Below are positions 8,700 through 17,402 of a DNA stretch of 64,000 nucleotides, piece by piece. Within the stretch, counting starts at the first letter, position 1. Each line of letters begins with the position of its first letter. The translations under genes were made by a program, and so were the position numbers. Origin of the DNA: Pseudomonas lactis (GTDB lineage Bacteria > Pseudomonadota > Gammaproteobacteria > Pseudomonadales > Pseudomonadaceae); assembly GCF_001439845.1 (NCBI RefSeq), contig NZ_JYLO01000019.1, positions 59,115 to 123,114 of the forward strand. Reading direction: 5' to 3'. The notes beneath the pieces are model-generated. The model searched no databases. It had not been told where the DNA came from and saw only the letters and a program-made list of their open reading frames with translations.

Positions 8700-8934
8700 T
8701 TTGACTTTCCCAATGCAGCATGACCTGATCGCCACATGGGCGACCGGGGGGGCTATGAGCGTCAATGCAGCGACGATCAACGCCAAGGTTTAACAGGCTC
8801 GGGAGGACTGAAACTCATGAACCGCCCAGCCGCGTTTTCGTTCCAACGTGCCCGCAAGCGTATCGCTTCAGCCTGCTAATTTGTTCCACCTTCTTCATGG
8901 CCTTTCCATGCATCGCCTCGTTTTTTCAGCTTGC

Positions 8935-8946
8935 TGAAACGTTTCA
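8935..8946. promoter_or_regulatory. TGAAACGTTTCA palindrome (Cra/FruR-like operator)
   Basis: A perfect 12-base palindrome, TGAAACGTTTCA, preceded by GC, lies 43 bases upstream of the mutarotase-like gene. It matches the core of the Cra (FruR) operator and the general LacI-family pattern. The Pseudomonas Cra site is very similar. No LacI-family gene is in this window, so the binding protein would be encoded elsewhere. Confidence 0.55.
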
Positions 8947-8989
8947 TCGAGTTTATAAAACGCAAACAACTCCAATAAAGGCGCCCACC

Positions 8990-10204
8990 ATGACCCCGCT
9001 AAAACTCCTCGTTGCCCTCAGCGCACTCTCTGCTGCCTCCCACGCCATGGCCTGGGACTACGTGCTCCTCGACACCGACAAAGCCGCCCAGAACTGGCAG
9101 GTCACCAGCCAGCAGCTCGGCATCCAAACCGACAAACCCTTCAGCGTCACTCTGCGCACCCTGCACGGTGGTCGGCAGGAGGGTGTGAGCATCGTCGATA
9201 TCGATAACGGCACGATGAAGCTCTCGGTGGTGCCGACCCGTGGCATGAACGTGTTGCAGGCGTCGGTTGGCGATGTGCGCATGGGCTGGGATTCGCCGGT
9301 CAAGGAAGTGGTCAATCCGTCCTTCATCGAGCTCAATGGCCGTGGTGGTCTGGGTTGGTTGGAAGGTTTCAATGAGCTGGTTACCCGCTGCGGCTATGAA
9401 TGGGTGGGGCATCCTGGCATCGACAACGGCGAGCTGCTGACCCTGCACGGGCGGGCCGCGAATATTCCTGCGAATAAGGTCACACTGCATATCGATGAAA
9501 AACCGCCGTACGCGATCACCCTGCGCGGCGAGTTGAAAGAGCAGGCGTTCAAGAAGGTCGATTTCTCTGTTGCGACCGAACTGGTCACCGAGCCTGGCAG
9601 TGTGGTGTTCGCCCTTAACGATACGCTGACCAACAATGGCGATTATCCGAAGGAATACCAGGCGCTGTATCACAGTAATTTCAGCACGCCGTTCCTGGAG
9701 CAGGGCGCGCGTTTCGTTGCGCCGGTGAAGCAGGTGTCGCCGTTCAACGACAAGGCCAAGGGCGAACTGGCCGACTGGCAAACCTACCGTGCGCCGACCA
9801 AGGACTATGACGAAACGGTCTACAACGTGGTGCCGTATGCCGATGCCAAGGGCGATACCTTGACGGTGTTGCATAACAAGGCCGGCAGCCTGGGGGTTTC
9901 GGTGGGTTTCAATACGCAGACACTGCCGGTGTTTTCCCTGTGGAAGAACACTGATACCCAAGGGCAGGGTTATGTCACGGGGTTGGAGCCGGGGACGAGT
10001 TTTTCCTATAACCGTCGTTATCAACGGCCACTGAACCTGGTGCCTACCATTGGGGCGAAGGAACATAAGCAGTTCCGTATCAGCTACAGCTTGTTGGCGG
10101 ATAAGGCGGCTGTTGAAAAGGCCTTGAAGCAGGTCAGCGAGATTCAGGGTGGGCGGGAGACTGAGGTGCGCCAGACGCCTTTGGTGGATTTGACCAAGGG
10201 CTGA
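8990..10204 (+). CDS. secreted aldose 1-epimerase-like protein (DUF4432 family)
   Basis: The 404-residue protein begins with a signal peptide (MTPLKLLVALSALSAASHAMA), so it is exported to the periplasm. The rest resembles the galactose-mutarotase beta-sandwich, DUF4432 branch. Recognisable parts are VVPTRGMNVLQA, NELVTRCGYEWVG and LYHSNFSTPFLEQG, with VTGLEPGTSFSYNRRY near the end. The start at 8990 is chosen because the signal peptide begins there and AAAGGCG precedes it, although the frame is open further upstream. The Cra-like palindrome at 8935-8946 suggests control by a sugar-responsive LacI-family repressor. The sugar substrate is unknown. Confidence 0.85.
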   Translation: MTPLKLLVALSALSAASHAMAWDYVLLDTDKAAQNWQVTSQQLGIQTDKPFSVTLRTLHGGRQEGVSIVDIDNGTMKLSVVPTRGMNVLQASVGDVRMGWDSPVKEVVNPSFIELNGRGGLGWLEGFNELVTRCGYEWVGHPGIDNGELLTLHGRAANIPANKVTLHIDEKPPYAITLRGELKEQAFKKVDFSVATELVTEPGSVVFALNDTLTNNGDYPKEYQALYHSNFSTPFLEQGARFVAPVKQVSPFNDKAKGELADWQTYRAPTKDYDETVYNVVPYADAKGDTLTVLHNKAGSLGVSVGFNTQTLPVFSLWKNTDTQGQGYVTGLEPGTSFSYNRRYQRPLNLVPTIGAKEHKQFRISYSLLADKAAVEKALKQVSEIQGGRETEVRQTPLVDLTKG

Positions 10205-10267
10205 TGTTGGCTGGAGCTTTCACGCGGAGCTCGGCGTTCTTCATCGAAGCCGGAATCGCCTTGCAGC

Positions 10268-10367
10268 TGTAGGAGCGAGCTTGCTCGCGAAAAACCCACA
10301 GGCGCCGCGTTCACTTAGCAAGCCCGCGTTATCGTTGAAGTTCTTCGCGAGCAAGCTCGCTCCTACA
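10268..10367. repeat. inverted REP pair (REPIN), TGTAGGAGCGAGC class
   Basis: TGTAGGAGCGAGCTTGCTCG faces CGAGCAAGCTCGCTCCTACA. The spacer contains GGCGCCGCGTT and TATCGTTG, which recur in the elements at 17458 and 32807. The pair lies just after the mutarotase-like gene. Confidence 0.9.
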
Positions 10368-10463
10368 TTGGGGTTGGTATTGATATTGGGCGGTGTTCAG
10401 CGCAGGGCTTTCTGTCATCGACGGGCATGCATACTGAAATAACCGTATTTCAGGAGCATCTCC

Positions 10464-10979
10464 ATGATTCGCAGGGCCTTACCCGCCGACGCAAAAGCCA
10501 TTGCCCAGGTGCATATCAGCAGTTGGCAAGACGCCTACCGTGACTTGATGCCCGCCCAGTTCTTGAGCGGGTTGCAAGCAACCCTGGCTAGGCGCGAAGC
10601 CCATTGGGTTCGCTCGCTTGCCTTGGGTGAGTCGACGGTATGGGTTGCCGAGGTGGGCCAGCAGATTGTCGGCTGGATATCCGTTGGCGCCAGCCGTGAC
10701 GAAGACGCCGTCCAGGCAAAGGCTGGTGAGGTCATGGCTATCTACGTGCTCGCCGAGCATTGGCAAACCGGCGTTGGGCTGGCCTTGTGGAAAGCCGGCT
10801 TGCAGGACCTATTGGCGCAAGGCTATGAGCGTTTAACGCTGTGGGTCTTGGCCGGTAATGAACGGGCGATTGGATTTTATCGCCGGGCGGGGTGTGTGGA
10901 GGAGGCCGGGACTGAGCGCGATCTTGAGAGGGGCGGTGTTACGCTGGTGGAGGTGAGGTATGGTTTGCCGTTGAGATAG
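10464..10979 (+). CDS. GNAT-family N-acetyltransferase
   Basis: The 171-residue protein has the GNAT order. MIRRALPADAKAIAQVHISSW opens the fold. VGWISVG and EVMAIYVLAEHWQTGVGLALW form the beta4/alpha3 acetyl-CoA region, with Q-x-x-G-V-G in place of the usual Q/RxxGxG/A. NERAIGFYRRAGC is the C-terminal motif. CAGGAGCA sits 8 bases before the ATG. It is a lone gene between a REP pair and the second dispersed repeat. The acceptor substrate is unknown. Confidence 0.88.
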   Translation: MIRRALPADAKAIAQVHISSWQDAYRDLMPAQFLSGLQATLARREAHWVRSLALGESTVWVAEVGQQIVGWISVGASRDEDAVQAKAGEVMAIYVLAEHWQTGVGLALWKAGLQDLLAQGYERLTLWVLAGNERAIGFYRRAGCVEEAGTERDLERGGVTLVEVRYGLPLR

Positions 10980-11020
10980 CGTCGGTATCTACGCAACTTT
11001 GCAGACCGTAGCAGCCGACG

Positions 11021-11274
11021 GTAACCACGATGCGAAGCGAGTCGCTCTTGATCTGCTTTTGATCTTGACCTCAGGCGCCCCGTTAAACCACGCTGGCCGA
11101 ACGCAGGCTTGAATTCGCGGCCCACGGATTCAAGCCTGTGTTCGGGCACACCGAGCCTAGGCGAGGGGCCGAGTGGTGGGGCAAGAGCGCTTTGCTTACT
11201 TTCGCGCTTTTCGAAAGTGAGCCGCTGTCAGAGCGGAACCCTAAGCGGCCGTTACCGCAGCAACGGATATGTAC
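11021..11274 (-). repeat. dispersed repeat, copy 2 (inverted relative to 1831-2105)
   Basis: It runs from GTAACCACGATGCGAAGCG to CAACGGATATGTA and carries the same conserved blocks as copy 1. The central part has a different hairpin, AGGCTTGAAT (11105-11114) pairing with ATTCAAGCCT (11128-11137). The segment between the GTGAGCCGCTGTCAGAGCGG block and the GGGGCAAGAGC block is shorter than in copy 1. Confidence 0.75.
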
Positions 11275-11300
11275 ACAATCCAACTGTGTTGACTGCAAGG

Positions 11301-11402
11301 CCGCCTTCGCGAGCAAGCCCGCTCCCACAGTTTGGATCCCGGGGCGTCAGATGGATAGGCGTCGGCTGGGAGGCCGTCATCGCAGGCAAGCCAGCTCCCA
11401 CA
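11301..11402. repeat. two REP palindromes
   Basis: CGCCTTCGCGAGCAAGCCCG begins at 11302, and the variant TCGCAGGCAAGCCAGCTCCC begins at 11380. Both belong to the REP class seen at 1.7 and 18.5 kb. Confidence 0.8.
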
Positions 11403-11460
11403 TTTGGATCGCGGGGCACAGCTCGATCGGCGTCGGCTGCCAGGTGCACTCCTACCTCAC

Positions 11461-12081
11461 TCATGCCCTGCGCGCAGTCAACAACACTGCCGCCGCCGCT
11501 GACAACAAACCCGCGCAGCAGCGATTGAACAGGCGCTTGCCCTTGGGCTCGGCAAACCAGCGGCGCATATGCAGGCCCATATAGGCATAGGCGCTGATGG
11601 CGACCCATTCCAAAGCCAGGAACATCACACCCAGGAGGGCAAATTGCGCAGTGATGGGTTGGCCGGGCACTACGAATTGCGGGAGGAAGGCGGTGAAGAT
11701 CAGGATGGCTTTGGGGTTGCCCGCCGCCACCAGAAACTCCTGCCGTGCCAAGGCCCACAGGCCCACCTTGCTCGTCGCGGTTTCTACCTGCTGCTGCGGG
11801 TCTGCGCGCCATAGCTGATACGCCAGGTAAAACAGATACGCAGCGCCAAGAATCTTGATCCCGTAGAACAACAGCTCCGAGGTTTGCAGCACCACCGCCA
11901 ACCCGGCGGAGGCAAGGGCGATCATGCCGGCGAAGGCCAGCAGGCGGCCGAGACCGGCGAGGCAGGAGGTGCGGTAACCGTAGCGGGTAGCGTTGCTCAC
12001 GGATAGCAGGTTATTGGGGCCGGGGGCCATGTTCAGGGCGAAGCAAGCGGGGAGGAAGAGGGCGAGGGTGGCGAGGTCCAT
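11461..12081 (-). CDS. LysE-family amino-acid/homoserine exporter
   Basis: The 206-residue inner-membrane protein begins MDLATLALFLPACFALNMAP and has the family signature NMAPGPNNLLSVSNATRYG near residues 17-35. About six hydrophobic segments follow, with KILGAAYLFYLAYQLWR as the conserved third segment. RhtB/LysE proteins export amino acids or related metabolites. The particular substrate is not predictable. The start at 12081 aligns with the family; an in-frame ATG 15 codons upstream would add a Pro/Ser-rich extension. Confidence 0.9.
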   Translation of the reverse strand: MDLATLALFLPACFALNMAPGPNNLLSVSNATRYGYRTSCLAGLGRLLAFAGMIALASAGLAVVLQTSELLFYGIKILGAAYLFYLAYQLWRADPQQQVETATSKVGLWALARQEFLVAAGNPKAILIFTAFLPQFVVPGQPITAQFALLGVMFLALEWVAISAYAYMGLHMRRWFAEPKGKRLFNRCCAGLLSAAAAVLLTARRA

Positions 12082-12174
12082 GGTGGCTCCGGGTTGGCAG
12101 GTCGGGGGGCTGGAGGATAAAGGCATAAAGCGCGGTTTAACAATTCGTGGCTGGGCTTAAGCTCCGCTAGCGCT

Positions 12175-12435
12175 TCAGGTGTCCGGGTTGGATAAGCGCT
12201 CGGCTTCAGGTGCTGCACCAAACAATTGATCCGCGATGTGCCGGCCCCGTTCCAAGCCTTCCGGCGTCAGCCAAATGGATTTGCTTTTGTTTACCGGATT
12301 TCGGATAAAGCCTTGCTCATGGAGTCGGTTCATTATCTGAAAGTCGTAACCTTTCCATGAGTTGCCCTTATCAAAACTGAAGGTGGTCGGCAGGGCAAGT
12401 ACGGTTTCCTCAATCCGTTTTTCGTCGTATTCCAT
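12175..12435 (-). CDS. small DUF6429-type protein
   Basis: The 86-residue protein begins MEYDEKRIEETVLALPTTF and contains DFQIMNRLHEQGFIRNPVNK followed by LTPEGLERG. That is the layout of the DUF6429 family: a short helical N-terminus and a winged-helix-like C-terminal half (LHEQGFI...LTPEGL). It lies 93 bases upstream of the LysE exporter on the same strand and is divergent from the DUF2867 gene. The function is not known. Confidence 0.75.
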   Translation of the reverse strand: MEYDEKRIEETVLALPTTFSFDKGNSWKGYDFQIMNRLHEQGFIRNPVNKSKSIWLTPEGLERGRHIADQLFGAAPEAERLSNPDT

Positions 12436-12501
12436 AATGGGTACTCCGCTTGAATTCCACAGACCCTATCTAGCTTAGCGCAGCATTTCGCTTGAAGAGT
12501 T

Positions 12502-13023
12502 ATGATGCCAATCCCGGTTTTGATCATGGACGAAAAAATGTTGGCGACTCACTCTGTCAGTCACACGTTGGGTACACCGTCTGAACTCAATTATTACGAT
12601 TGCAGGTCGGTGCCATTGTCGACTGAGATCAGCGCGCTGGATGCCTGGAACATCATGACCGCCGAAACGGGACCGCTGTTAAAATTGGCCTTTCGGATCA
12701 GAGATGGGATTTCTTCAAGATTTGGCGTAAAGCGCATCGGCGGGTTCTCCGGCAATCGGCGCGTGACGGTGCAAGCGGGTGAGCGGCTTGATTTTTTCCT
12801 GGTGGAGGACTGCGCGCCGGATAGGCTGGTGCTGACCGAGCGTGACCGGCACCTGGATGTGATGATTTGCCTTTCACTTGCTGATCGTGTGCTTACGATC
12901 ACTTCATCGGTGATCACCCACAACACCTTTGGGCGCCTCTACATGCTGCCGGTGGGGCCGGCGCACAAGCTGATCGTCAATCAGCTAACGACCCGCTTGC
13001 AGCACAAGCTGCAACAGCTTTGA
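12502..13023 (+). CDS. DUF2867-type protein
   Basis: The 173-residue protein fits the DUF2867 family. Supporting segments are LSTEISALDAWNIMT, GPLLKLAFRIRDGISSRFGV, GERLDFFLVEDCAPDRLVLTERDRHLD and the C-terminal YMLPVGPAHKLIVN. It has no signal peptide or membrane segment. The fold is probably of the SRPBCC/START type, but no function is established. Two ATG codons are adjacent at the start (12502 and 12505) with GAAGAG just upstream. Confidence 0.75.
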   Translation: MMPIPVLIMDEKMLATHSVSHTLGTPSELNYYDCRSVPLSTEISALDAWNIMTAETGPLLKLAFRIRDGISSRFGVKRIGGFSGNRRVTVQAGERLDFFLVEDCAPDRLVLTERDRHLDVMICLSLADRVLTITSSVITHNTFGRLYMLPVGPAHKLIVNQLTTRLQHKLQQL

Positions 13024-13101
13024 ATCTAGAAAAGGCTCCCACAACACAATTTATTCTCTGTCGGAGCTGTCGCGCTTCAACGATACAGCTAAAGCGCTGG
13101 A

Positions 13102-13458
13102 TCACAGCGCAACGCTCCACACCGCCAGTTCATACCCATCTGGATCGGTGAAGTGGAACCTGCGGCCACCTGGAAACGCAAACGTCTGGCGAGTAATCAC
13201 CGCGCCCAGCTGTTGAAGCCGCTGCTGCACGCTGTCCAAGTCATCTGCGTACAAGATAACCAAGGGGCCGCCCGGTCGCACAGGCTCGCCGGTGGTGAAA
13301 CCGCCCGTGAGCCGGCCATCGCTGAATTCGCTGTAGGTGGGGCCGTAGTCGACGAACGTCCAGCCGAATGCAGCGCCGTAAAAGGCTTTACTGCGGGCGA
13401 TGTCGCTTACGTTGAACTCAATATTGTCGATCTGTCTGTCTTTACCGGCTGTGCTCAT
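13102..13458 (-). CDS. VOC-family protein (glyoxalase/bleomycin-resistance fold)
   Basis: The 118-residue protein has one VOC module pair. The first half has IEFNVSDIARSKAFYGAAFGW and the second ends in FTDPDGYELAVWSV, with the metal-site-type glutamate of DPDGYELA. GTGGGTG-poor sequence precedes it but GGAGGCC lies within 12 bases of the ATG. It stands between the DUF2867 gene (convergent) and the chemoreceptor. The substrate is not known. Confidence 0.87.
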   Translation of the reverse strand: MSTAGKDRQIDNIEFNVSDIARSKAFYGAAFGWTFVDYGPTYSEFSDGRLTGGFTTGEPVRPGGPLVILYADDLDSVQQRLQQLGAVITRQTFAFPGGRRFHFTDPDGYELAVWSVAL

Positions 13459-13527
13459 GTTGGCCTCCGTGGCTCGTGGTTCAGGCTGCGAGTTTAACGT
13501 ATCCGTGCCTGCCCATTTCCCATACGC

Positions 13528-15015
13528 TCAAGGATGAAACCTGCGCCCCAACGCATCCAGCCGCACCGCGATCGGTGGCAGGCGTTCGCTGCTGCGCGCG
13601 AGTGTCTCGACGTCGTCGGCGGTGTTCTGGGCGATGCTTTGCACCGACTGCAAGCGCTCGACGATCTCCAGGTTGGCCGAGGTCTGTTCGCGGGTGGTGG
13701 TGACAATGTGGCCGTTGAGTTGGTCGATGTGCGCGATGTCCTCGCCCACCGCCCGTAGCATGTCCACCGCCTCTTGGCTGTCGGCCACGCAGCGCTCTAC
13801 GCCTTCGCGGCTGGCGTGCATGGCTTCGACGGCTTGGCGGCTGCCGTGTTGCAGGCCCTCGATGATGCTCTTGATTTCCTGGGTGGACAGGGCGGTGCGC
13901 TGGGCCAGGCTACGCACTTCATCGGCCACCACGGCAAAGCCACGGCCTTGCTCGCCGGCGCGGGCGGCTTCGATGGCGGCGTTGAGGGCCAGCAGGTTGG
14001 TCTGGTTGGCGATGCTGCTGATCACTTCCAGCACCGAGCCGATTTGTTCGGCCTGCACCGCCAGGGATTCTACGGTCGACTCCGTGCCGTTGATGCGCGA
14101 AGCCAGTTGGCTGATTTCATGCTGGGCGCGGCCGACGCTTTCCTGGCCGCGCACAATCTGCTGGCTGGCCTGGCCCGCGTGTTCCACTGCCTGTTCGACC
14201 TGCACCGTAATGTGGCCCATGGCGTCTTCCATGCGCTGCATTGAGCCGGTCATCTCGCCGATCTGTGCCAACTGATGCCGTGCGCCTTTTTCCAGGGTGC
14301 CGCTGGCGCTGGCCAGTTCCTGGCCGAGCTGGCCCAGGCCATGGGAGTCGCGGGCGACGCCGTCGATCAGGTGGGTGAGTTGCTGCAGGAAGTGATCGAA
14401 CCGCTTGGCGAGGGACACGTGGGCCTTGCCTTCACCTTGGGCGGTTTCCACGGTGAACTGCGAGGTGACGGCAAGCATCTTCTCCAGCATTTCCTGGCTC
14501 TCCACCGCTTCGGCCTGGCTATGGACGGCGAGGTAGAGCAGGGCGACGGTCTCCATCACCACATAGAAGGCATGGACGAAAACCATCGTCCAGCCGCCGT
14601 GATGCTCCATCACAAACACCGGGAAGCCCTGATGCTGCAAGGCATGGAACACCACGTGATGCACCGCGATGGTCAGCGCTGCCACCAGAATCGGCAGCCA
14701 GTCACGGTAAAAGGTCAGCACCGCCAACAGCGCGAAAATGCCGAAGTGGGATTCGATCACCCCGTGCGCCTGGTTGATGTGCAACGCCGCCATCACCATC
14801 AAACCGGCGCCCAATGCACAGCGCATCACGCGGGTGCCGCCGATGACGCGGTACAGCGCCGTGAGCACCACGCCGGTGCCCCCACCGACGATCACGGCCT
14901 GCATGAGGGTGTCGTGCCAGAACGCCAGGCCGAGGGAGAACAGCAACATCAGCCAGATCAATGCCAGCATGATGCGGTCGGCCTTGCGATAGTGCTCGAG
15001 AAAACGGACGGGCAT
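13528..15015 (-). CDS. methyl-accepting chemotaxis protein with a membrane-embedded, histidine-rich sensor
   Basis: The 495-residue receptor has no periplasmic ligand domain. Residues 15-175 form about five or six transmembrane segments with short loops. One stretch near residue 120 is histidine-rich (VHHVVFHALQHQGFPVF, then MEHHGGW), which might bind a metal or haem. The cytoplasmic half holds the signalling domain with the hairpin tip SSIANQTNLLALNAAIEAAR and the conserved GRGFAVVADEVRSLAQRT. There is no clear HAMP domain. It should couple to CheW/CheA. The signal sensed is unknown; a redox, metal or membrane-energy cue would fit the layout, but that is inference. Confidence 0.9.
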   Translation of the reverse strand: MPVRFLEHYRKADRIMLALIWLMLLFSLGLAFWHDTLMQAVIVGGGTGVVLTALYRVIGGTRVMRCALGAGLMVMAALHINQAHGVIESHFGIFALLAVLTFYRDWLPILVAALTIAVHHVVFHALQHQGFPVFVMEHHGGWTMVFVHAFYVVMETVALLYLAVHSQAEAVESQEMLEKMLAVTSQFTVETAQGEGKAHVSLAKRFDHFLQQLTHLIDGVARDSHGLGQLGQELASASGTLEKGARHQLAQIGEMTGSMQRMEDAMGHITVQVEQAVEHAGQASQQIVRGQESVGRAQHEISQLASRINGTESTVESLAVQAEQIGSVLEVISSIANQTNLLALNAAIEAARAGEQGRGFAVVADEVRSLAQRTALSTQEIKSIIEGLQHGSRQAVEAMHASREGVERCVADSQEAVDMLRAVGEDIAHIDQLNGHIVTTTREQTSANLEIVERLQSVQSIAQNTADDVETLARSSERLPPIAVRLDALGRRFHP

Positions 15016-15157
15016 TCACTCTTACTCCATGAGAGGGGGGGCGTCGAGGTCAAGCAAGCACGCGGTGTGCCACCCAGGCGCGCCGCTGTGGAGTGAAGCA
15101 GATGTTCACGATTATTGCCGGTTACCCACGCGTTATCGGCATGCGGGCACGGGACTT

Positions 15158-15185
15158 TAAGAACGGCTGCCCGAGCGGGCAGCCG
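15158..15185 (-). terminator. rho-independent terminator after the TonB-dependent receptor
   Basis: CGGCTGCCC (15164-15172) pairs perfectly with GGGCAGCCG (15177-15185) around a 4-base loop. On the minus strand the stem is followed by TTCTTAAAG, a weak T-rich run. It lies 16 bases past the receptor's stop codon. Confidence 0.7.
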
Positions 15186-15200
15186 AGGTAGCGATGAGGC

Positions 15201-17354
15201 TCAGAAGCTGTACTTGGCGGTCAGCATCATGTTGCGGGGGCTGCCATAGGAGTCGCCGCCATAAGTCACTGAGTCGGAGATGGACTGGTAGTAGTGGCGA
15301 TCGAAGATGTTGTTGGCGTTGAGTTGCAAATCCAGGTGCTGATTGACCCGGTAGCCTGCCATCAAGTCAGTGACGGCGTAGCCGCCTTGCTGGAGCCGGT
15401 AGTTGCTGCCATCCGCTAGCTTGATGTCGTTGTACATGCGGCTCTGCCAGGAGATATTGCCGCCGACGCGGAGTTTTTCCAGCGGGCCCTGGAAGTTGTA
15501 GCGTGTAGTCACTTTGAACAGATGTTCCGGGATGTCGGTATCGAACTGTTTGTTGACCTTCTGCGGGTTGGCGTCGTCCTTGATGGTGTGGGTGCGCGCA
15601 TAGGTATAGCCGCCGCCGACCTGCCAGTTTTCGGTCAAGGCGCCTTGCAGTTCGAAGTCGATACCCTGGCTACGGATTTCGCCCGAGGCCTCGGCACAGG
15701 ACGCCTGCGGGCAGTTGGGCACCACCACGGCCACGGCGCGGTTTTCCTGGTCGACACGGAACAGCGCTACGCTGGCATTCAACGTGCCACCGAAGTATTC
15801 GCCTTTGACGCCCACCTCATAATTTTTACCGACGATGGGTTTGAGCGGAGTGCCGGCTGTGCTCTTGTCTTTTTGCGGCGTGAAGATGTCGCTGTAACTC
15901 ACATAAACCGAATGCTGGTCGTCCAGATCGTAGATCAGGCCGGCGTAGCGGGTGAGGTTGCGGGTGACCTTGTAGTCGCCGGCGGCATCACGGTTGTCGT
16001 AGTCGTACCAGTCCAGGCGAGCGCCGAGGATCAGCTTCAGCGGGTCGGCCAGGCTCAGGCGGCTGGTGAGGTAGAAACCATCCTGGGTGGTGACTTCGCG
16101 CACATTGTTGGTGTGGGTGAAGTTCGGTTTGCCGGCATTGATCGGCCAGTTGAGGTCGTACGGGCTGTAGTTATGGGTGGTCATGTCGTAGATGCGCTTG
16201 CTGGCGCCCACCACCAGTTCATGGCTACGGCCGAACGCCTCGAACGGGCCGCTGGCAAAGGCGTCGAGCCCGGCCTGGTTTTCATCGTAGCTGGCCTGGT
16301 ACACCGTGCGGGCCAGGGTGTTGTTGGTCCAGCGCGATTGGTAGGAGCCGGAGAACAAGGCGTTCTGTTCGGCATAGTTGGCGTTGACCTGCAGGCTCCA
16401 GTCGTTGGCCAGGCGCTGGCGCAGCTCAGCGAACACGGTGTTGATTTCCTGGTCCTTGTTCTCCCAATCGGTGCCTGGGTTATAGGCGCGCGACAGGCCC
16501 AGGTGGCGCCCATCCAGGCCGACCATCGAAGCGCCCCAGAAGTAGTTGGTCTTGTCCTTCTGGTTCGAGTAACCGAGGGTCAGGGTGGTGTCTTCGCTCA
16601 GGTCGGCTTCGGTGACGGCATAGAAAAGGCCATGATCCTGCTCGGCCTTGTCGATAAAACTGTTGGCATCGCGGTAAGAGGTGACGACACGGCCACGCCA
16701 GGTGCCACTGTCATTGAGTGGGCTGGAGGCGTCGAGCTCGCCACGGTAGTCGTCCCAGCTGCCGACGGCGCCGGTGAGCGTGACTTTCTGCTCATCCAGT
16801 GGCCGCTTGCGGATCAGGTTGATGGCGGCCGAAGGGTTGCCTGCGCCGGTCACCAGGCCGGTAGCGCCACGTACCACTTCGACGCGATCGAACATCGCCA
16901 GGTTCGGCTGCGCGCCTACCGATGCACCGTTGTAGCCGCTGGGTATACCGTCATACATGAGGTTGTCGATGTCGAAACCGCGTGCGGTAAAGCCTTGTCG
17001 CCCAGGGCCGTTGGAGTAATTGAGGAACAGCCCCGGCGTGGCGTTGACCACGTCGTTGATGCTGGTCATGGCCTGGTCATCCATGCGCTGGCGCGTGATC
17101 ACGGTGACGGCCTGCGGGGTTTCGCGCAGGGTCAGCGGCAGTTTGGTTGCGGTCTTCATCGAGCCGGTGGTGTACGACTCGCTGCCTTCGGTGGTTGCGC
17201 CAAGCTGTTGGCCCGAGACCTGGGTAGCACCCAGCTCGATGGTGGCCGGGGCTTCGGCGTCGGCGGCAATGGCCGCATTGGAGGTTGCTAGAGCGATAGT
17301 GATTGCCATCAGACTGGGTGTAAAAACGTTGCCGCCGCGTTGTTGCACAGACAT
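15201..17354 (-). CDS. TonB-dependent ferric-siderophore receptor (FhuE-like)
   Basis: From 17354 the protein has 717 residues and starts with a signal peptide (about 30 residues, ending SNAAIA-ADA). The plug domain carries LRETPQAVTVITRQRMDD and VVNATPGL, then FTARGFDIDNLMYDGIPSG, FDRVEVVRGATGL and AAINLIRKRP. This is the FhuE/FpvA-type siderophore group. The 22-strand barrel ends in LTAKYSF with the outer-membrane C-terminal Phe. There is no N-terminal signalling (STN) domain, so it is not a sigma-factor-coupled transducer. A Fur-box-like site lies upstream. The ligand is likely a hydroxamate siderophore, possibly made by another species. Confidence 0.92.
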   Translation of the reverse strand: MSVQQRGGNVFTPSLMAITIALATSNAAIAADAEAPATIELGATQVSGQQLGATTEGSESYTTGSMKTATKLPLTLRETPQAVTVITRQRMDDQAMTSINDVVNATPGLFLNYSNGPGRQGFTARGFDIDNLMYDGIPSGYNGASVGAQPNLAMFDRVEVVRGATGLVTGAGNPSAAINLIRKRPLDEQKVTLTGAVGSWDDYRGELDASSPLNDSGTWRGRVVTSYRDANSFIDKAEQDHGLFYAVTEADLSEDTTLTLGYSNQKDKTNYFWGASMVGLDGRHLGLSRAYNPGTDWENKDQEINTVFAELRQRLANDWSLQVNANYAEQNALFSGSYQSRWTNNTLARTVYQASYDENQAGLDAFASGPFEAFGRSHELVVGASKRIYDMTTHNYSPYDLNWPINAGKPNFTHTNNVREVTTQDGFYLTSRLSLADPLKLILGARLDWYDYDNRDAAGDYKVTRNLTRYAGLIYDLDDQHSVYVSYSDIFTPQKDKSTAGTPLKPIVGKNYEVGVKGEYFGGTLNASVALFRVDQENRAVAVVVPNCPQASCAEASGEIRSQGIDFELQGALTENWQVGGGYTYARTHTIKDDANPQKVNKQFDTDIPEHLFKVTTRYNFQGPLEKLRVGGNISWQSRMYNDIKLADGSNYRLQQGGYAVTDLMAGYRVNQHLDLQLNANNIFDRHYYQSISDSVTYGGDSYGSPRNMMLTAKYSF

Positions 17355-17402
17355 GAAAGTAGGGCTCCCCAAGTGCCGTCCGTGGCGAATAGTAAATCTG
17401 TT

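Larger units (their letters stand above)
10980..11460. other. 481-base gene-free interval with dispersed repeat copy 2 and two REP sequences
   Basis: The interval holds the repeat at 11021-11274 and single REP palindromes at about 11301-11329 and 11372-11402. No gene is supported. The frames that cross it are the same repeat-derived frames seen at 1.8-2.1 kb. Confidence 0.8.

Noticed and set aside
15522..17291. Long plus-strand reading frame (589 codons) opposite the siderophore receptor
   Set aside because: It is the antisense shadow of a clear receptor gene in GC-rich DNA. It has no recognisable domain and no ribosome site.
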